In this document: positions 60,982-64,000 of the stretch, piece after piece
Layout of the letters: the number at the start of each line of letters is the position of its first letter
Position numbering within the stretch: position 1 is the first letter of the stretch
DNA from: Sphingomonas sp. Y38-1Y
GTDB taxonomy: Bacteria; Pseudomonadota; Alphaproteobacteria; Sphingomonadales; Sphingomonadaceae
Direction of reading: 5' to 3'
Length of the DNA stretch: 64,000 nt
Assembly: GCF_032391395.1 (NCBI RefSeq)
Contig: NZ_CP135916.1
Location: forward strand, 806,001 to 870,000
Translations under genes and position numbers: made by a program
Notes under the pieces: model-generated
The model's input: the letters and a program-made list of their open reading frames with translations, nothing else
Told to the model about the DNA's origin: nothing
Database searches by the model: none

Positions 60982-61418
60982 TGGGCGCCAACCTTCCCTC
61001 TCGCCGGGGACGCGGGCGGCGTGCGCCGATGGCGGAGATCAACGTGACGCCGCTGGTCGACGTCATGCTGGTGCTGCTCATCATCTTCATGGTCACCGCG
61101 CCGCTGCTCACCGCGGGCGTGCCCGTCAACCTGCCCGAGAGCCGCGCCAAGGCGCTCGACCAGGAGCAGGAGCCCGTCCAGGTCGCGATCGACGATGCGG
61201 GCAAGATCTTCGTCAACGACCGCGAACTGACCGAGGCGCAGCTCCCCGACGCGCTCGCCGAGATCGCCACCGCCAATGCAACGGGCGAGCCGCCGGCGAT
61301 CGTCGTGCGCGCCGACCGCACCACCAATTACGGCAAGTTCATGGGGGTGATGGGCGAGCTCAACCGCGCCGGGCTGAACCGTGTGTCGCTGGTGACGCTC
61401 GGCTCGAGCGAGCGCTGA
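60981..61418 (+). CDS. tolR: Tol-Pal system protein TolR (ExbD family)
   Basis: 145 residues. A basic N-terminus (SRRGRGRRAPM) precedes AEINVTPLVDVMLVLLIIFMV, a single membrane helix carrying the proton-path Asp of the ExbD/TolR family. The periplasmic domain follows (VQVAIDDAGKIFVN, VVRADRTTNYGKFMGVM). It works with TolQ to energise TolA. Overlap with tolQ is one base; tolA starts 10 bases downstream. Confidence 0.96.
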   Translation: MGANLPSRRGRGRRAPMAEINVTPLVDVMLVLLIIFMVTAPLLTAGVPVNLPESRAKALDQEQEPVQVAIDDAGKIFVNDRELTEAQLPDALAEIATANATGEPPAIVVRADRTTNYGKFMGVMGELNRAGLNRVSLVTLGSSER

Positions 61419-61428
61419 GCGGACGCCG

Positions 61429-62376
61429 ATGGATCGCGCCGAACGCATCGGACTTGGTGTCGCCGCGGTCGCCCATGTCGTGTTGTTCGGCCTGTTGTCG
61501 GTCGGCTTCCTGGCGACGCCCAATCCGACCGAGCTGAAACCCGTCCCGATCGACGTCAGCCTGGTCGACGAAGTGGGGCTGGAGGCACAGGCACCCGCCT
61601 CGATTGAGCCGCCCGCGACTTCGATCGCGCCGGAGCAGGGCCCGCCCGAGGACGCCGCGCCGCCCGAGCCCGAAGCGGCGCCCGAACCCGAGCCGCAGCC
61701 GGAGCCCGAACCCGCACCGCCGCAACCCGCGCCCGAACCGCGCCCGGCGCCCAAGCCCGCCCCCAAGGCGCCGCCGCAGCCGAAAAAGCCCGCCCCCGCG
61801 CCCAAGGAAGTCGCCAAGCCTAAGGCCGAGCCCAAGCCGGCGCCCAAGGCAGCGGCCAAGCCCGCGCCCAAGGCGGTGCCGGCGCCCAAGGCTCAGCCCA
61901 AGGCCGCTGCGGCGAAGGGCAGCGGCAGCGATACCGCGTCCAAGGCGAGCCGCCCGCGCGGATCGCGGCTGGGCGACGACTTCCTGAAAGGGCTGAGCGA
62001 CACGCCGAGCGAGAGCAAGGCGCCCAATCCGCCGGGCGCCGCCAAGATCGACGCGCGCGCGCTGGCCGGCATCCGTGACGCGATCCGCCGCCAGATCCAG
62101 CCCTGCGCCGACAAGCAGGTCAATCCCGGGCCGGGGGCGAACAACATCGTGACGGTGCTCAACCTGCGCCTCAACCGCGACGGTACGCTCGCCGGCAATC
62201 CGAAGATGGTGCGCCAGACGGGCATTTCGGGCGAGAACGAGCGCTATGCCCAGCGTGTCGTCGACCTCGGCGTCGCGGCGTTCCGGGCGTGCACGCCGCT
62301 CACGCTGCCGGCCGAATTCTACCAGACCGCCAATGGCGGCTGGAGCAATATCAACTATAACTGGCAGCTCCGTTGA
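61429..62376 (+). CDS. tolA: Tol-Pal system protein TolA (energy transducer)
   Basis: 315 residues. The N-terminal helix (about 7-29, IGLGVAAVAHVVLFGLLSVGF) anchors the protein to TolQR. A long spacer (about 55-185) is very rich in Pro, Ala, Glu and Lys (PEPEPQPEPEPAPPQP, KPAPKAPPQPKKPAPAPK). The C-terminal domain, LAGIRDAIRRQIQPCADKQV and VVDLGVAAFRACTPLTLP with two cysteines, is TolA-like and would contact TolB/Pal. The repetitive spacer makes alignments unreliable. The 3' end precedes tolB by 20 bases. Confidence 0.92.
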   Translation: MDRAERIGLGVAAVAHVVLFGLLSVGFLATPNPTELKPVPIDVSLVDEVGLEAQAPASIEPPATSIAPEQGPPEDAAPPEPEAAPEPEPQPEPEPAPPQPAPEPRPAPKPAPKAPPQPKKPAPAPKEVAKPKAEPKPAPKAAAKPAPKAVPAPKAQPKAAAAKGSGSDTASKASRPRGSRLGDDFLKGLSDTPSESKAPNPPGAAKIDARALAGIRDAIRRQIQPCADKQVNPGPGANNIVTVLNLRLNRDGTLAGNPKMVRQTGISGENERYAQRVVDLGVAAFRACTPLTLPAEFYQTANGGWSNINYNWQLR

Positions 62377-62396
62377 GCCGCCGAGAGGAGCGTTCG

Positions 62397-63788
62397 ATGC
62401 TGAAACTGCGGATGACGATCGCGTTGTCGGGGTGCCTGGCGCTCGGACCGCTCGCCGCGCAGGAAGCGCCGCCGCCCGCGCCCATCCAGGTGCCACAGGT
62501 CGCAGCGCCCGCGGGCGGGCAGGACGCGCCGCCGCTCGAGGTCGACGTGACCGGCGGCATCTCGGCGCCGATGCCGATCGCGATCCCGTACATGCCGACG
62601 CCCGCGGTCCAGTCGACGCCGGCCGGATCGACCGACGACCTTGGCCGCCAGATGGCGGAGATCGTCACCGCCGACCTCAAGAATTCCGGCCTGTTCACGC
62701 CGCTCCAGCCCGGCCAGCTCCGCTCGGTCGTCTTTCCCGAAGTGACCGCGCCCGCCTATGACTATTGGGGCGGGACGGGCGCGCAGGCGCTGGTGCAGGG
62801 CTTCGTGCGGTCGAATGGCGACGGCACGCTGACGGTCGGCTGCTATCTCTACGACGTGTTCTCGAAGGTCGAGCTCGCGCGTCAGGGCTTCGTCGTCACG
62901 CCTGCCGACTGGCGGCGCGCGGCGCACAAATGTGCCGACACGGTCTATACCCGGCTGACCGGCGAAGGGCCCTATTTCGACAGCCGCATCGTCTATGTCA
63001 GCGAGACGGGGCCGAAGAACAAGCGCATCAAGCGGCTGGCGATCATGGATCAGGACGGTGCCAACCACCGCTTCCTGACCAACGGCCAGTCGATCGTGCT
63101 GACGCCGCGCTTCGCGCCCAACCAGCAGTCGATCGTCTATATGAGCTATGTCGGCGACCAGCCGGCGATCTATGTCTACGACCTCGGCACCGCGCGGCAG
63201 CGCAAGGTGGTGCAGGGCGTCAGCCTGACCTTCGCGCCGCGCTTCTCGCCCGATGGGCGCTACATCCTCTTCTCGATGGCGCAGAACGGCAACACCGACC
63301 TCTATCGCGTGGCGGCGAGCGGCGGCAGTCCGCAGCGGCTGACCAATTCGCCAGGGATCGACACCGGCGGCAGCTATTCGCCGGACGGCAGCCGGATCGT
63401 CTTCGAAAGCGATCGCGGCGGGTCGCAGCAGCTCTATGTCATGAACGCCGACGGATCGAACCAGCGGCGGATCAGCTTCGGTGGCGGTCGCTATGGCACG
63501 CCGGTCTGGAGCCCGCGCGGCGACCTGATCGCGTTCACGCGCATCTCCGGCGGGTTCAAGATCGGCGTGATGAACGCCGATGGCGGCGGCGAGAAGCTGC
63601 TCACCGACGCATGGGGCGACGAGGGGCCGAGCTGGGCGCCGAATGGCCGCGTGCTGACCTTCCTGCGCTCAGCGCAGGGCTCGGGCCGGGCGCAGGTCTG
63701 GTCGGTCGACCTCACCGGCGTCAACGAGCGGCGCATCGCCACCCCGCTCGATGGTTCCGACCCAAGCTGGGGACCCGTAAGGCCCTGA
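62397..63788 (+). CDS. tolB: Tol-Pal system beta-propeller protein TolB
   Basis: 463 residues, periplasmic after a signal peptide (MLKLRMTIALSGCLALGPLAAQ). An N-terminal domain (about 40-190) is followed by a six-bladed propeller whose repeats show TolB-type RFSPDGRYILFS, SYSPDGSRIVFESDRGGSQQLY and WSPRGDLIAFTR segments. It binds Pal and TolA. The ATG at 62397 follows GAGAGGAGCG; an in-frame ATG at 62373 is less likely because it lacks a ribosome site. A Pro-rich insert after the signal peptide (PPPAPIQVPQV) is longer than in E. coli. Confidence 0.96.
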   Translation: MLKLRMTIALSGCLALGPLAAQEAPPPAPIQVPQVAAPAGGQDAPPLEVDVTGGISAPMPIAIPYMPTPAVQSTPAGSTDDLGRQMAEIVTADLKNSGLFTPLQPGQLRSVVFPEVTAPAYDYWGGTGAQALVQGFVRSNGDGTLTVGCYLYDVFSKVELARQGFVVTPADWRRAAHKCADTVYTRLTGEGPYFDSRIVYVSETGPKNKRIKRLAIMDQDGANHRFLTNGQSIVLTPRFAPNQQSIVYMSYVGDQPAIYVYDLGTARQRKVVQGVSLTFAPRFSPDGRYILFSMAQNGNTDLYRVAASGGSPQRLTNSPGIDTGGSYSPDGSRIVFESDRGGSQQLYVMNADGSNQRRISFGGGRYGTPVWSPRGDLIAFTRISGGFKIGVMNADGGGEKLLTDAWGDEGPSWAPNGRVLTFLRSAQGSGRAQVWSVDLTGVNERRIATPLDGSDPSWGPVRP

Positions 63789-63793
63789 TTTGA

Positions 63794-63821
63794 CGGATCG
63801 TTGCAAAGGCGCGACGATCCG
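63794..63821 (+). terminator. Hairpin between tolB and pal
   Basis: CGGATCGT (63794-63801) pairs perfectly with ACGATCCG (63814-63821), just after the tolB stop. There is no T-run; it may lower read-through or tune pal relative to tolB. The rest of the 106-base gap contains GAGGAGGAG, the pal ribosome site. Confidence 0.45.
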
Positions 63822-63894
63822 AACGACAAGAGCTTTCAACGGTTCGTCGCATGGGCAACGAGCGACGGACACATTTTCCGAGGAGGAGACCGAC

Positions 63895-64000
63895 ATGGCC
63901 AACCGTACCGCCGCGCTGATGATGAGCGTCGCGCTGATCGCCGTCGCCGGCTGCGCCAAGAAGCGCCCCGAGGTGCTGCCGCCGGCACCGGGCGAGACCG
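63895..64000 (+). CDS. pal: Peptidoglycan-associated lipoprotein Pal, N-terminal fragment (window edge)
   Basis: Only the first 35 residues are visible. They form a lipoprotein signal, MANRTAALMMSVALIAVAGC, with lipobox VAGC at Cys20, followed by AKKRPEVLPPAPGET. The OmpA-like domain that binds peptidoglycan lies beyond the right edge, so identity rests on position after tolB and the signal type. GAGGAGGAG is an excellent ribosome site. Confidence 0.85.
   Translation, partial: MANRTAALMMSVALIAVAGCAKKRPEVLPPAPGET

Noticed and set aside
61660-61920. CCCGAACCCGAG/AAGCCCGCGCCC repeats in tolA as an inserted element
   Set aside because: Pro-Glu-Lys-Ala repeats are normal in the TolA spacer.

Overview
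This window is GC-rich chromosomal DNA of an alphaproteobacterium, most likely Sphingomonadaceae (Sphingomonas or a close relative). The basis is protein-family resemblance, a two-piece (permuted) tmRNA of the alphaproteobacterial type, the neighbourhood of TonB-dependent receptors with SapC, cupin and tryptophan-halogenase genes, and many hairpin repeats of the CCCCGGACTTGTTCCGGGG kind between genes. I see no prophage, no insertion sequence with a transposase and no CRISPR array.

Positions 1-31.2 kb are a carbohydrate-utilisation region. The minus-strand block (1-8.5 kb) encodes a pentonate dehydratase (cut by the left edge), a periplasmic aldose 1-epimerase, three GH43 enzymes, xylose isomerase (xylA) and xylulokinase (xylB). 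A divergent GH27 enzyme starts at 8573. Next comes an uptake unit: SapC-family protein, cupin-like oxygenase, TonB-dependent receptor and flavin-dependent halogenase (10.6-17.1 kb). GH95 and a sialate-O-acetylesterase-like enzyme are divergent around 19.6 kb, followed by L-serine deaminase (sdaA). The last block is GH3, a LacI regulator, an Oar-like receptor and a GH144-type glucanase (23.2-31.2 kb), which reads as a possible beta-1,2-glucan locus. Together these genes would debranch and cut arabinoxylan-, galactan- and glucan-type polymers, import fragments through the outer membrane and send pentoses into XylA/XylB and a sugar-acid route. Short palindromes in the promoters suggest at least one LacI-type and one GntR-type regulator.

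Positions 31.2-53.8 kb are mostly housekeeping genes: ssrA, an Rrf2 regulator, cyclopropane synthase, a coupled SGNH hydrolase/acyltransferase pair, rlmN, an SDR, an ATM1-type ABC exporter, an alpha/beta hydrolase, recQ, a DUF442 protein, a sterol-desaturase-like protein, DUF454, a class A penicillin-binding protein and purEK. A DUF559 endonuclease-like gene sits between two large palindromes, and a methyltransferase/GtrA pair is divergent from a large GT-C-like membrane protein. Hairpin repeats mark many of the gene ends.

Positions 53.8-64 kb hold pepN, ruvA, a GH10 xylanase lipoprotein, a stand-alone TonB C-terminal-like protein, ruvB, ybgC and tolQRAB-pal (pal cut by the right edge). The xylanase separates ruvA from ruvB and extends the xylan theme away from the main cluster.
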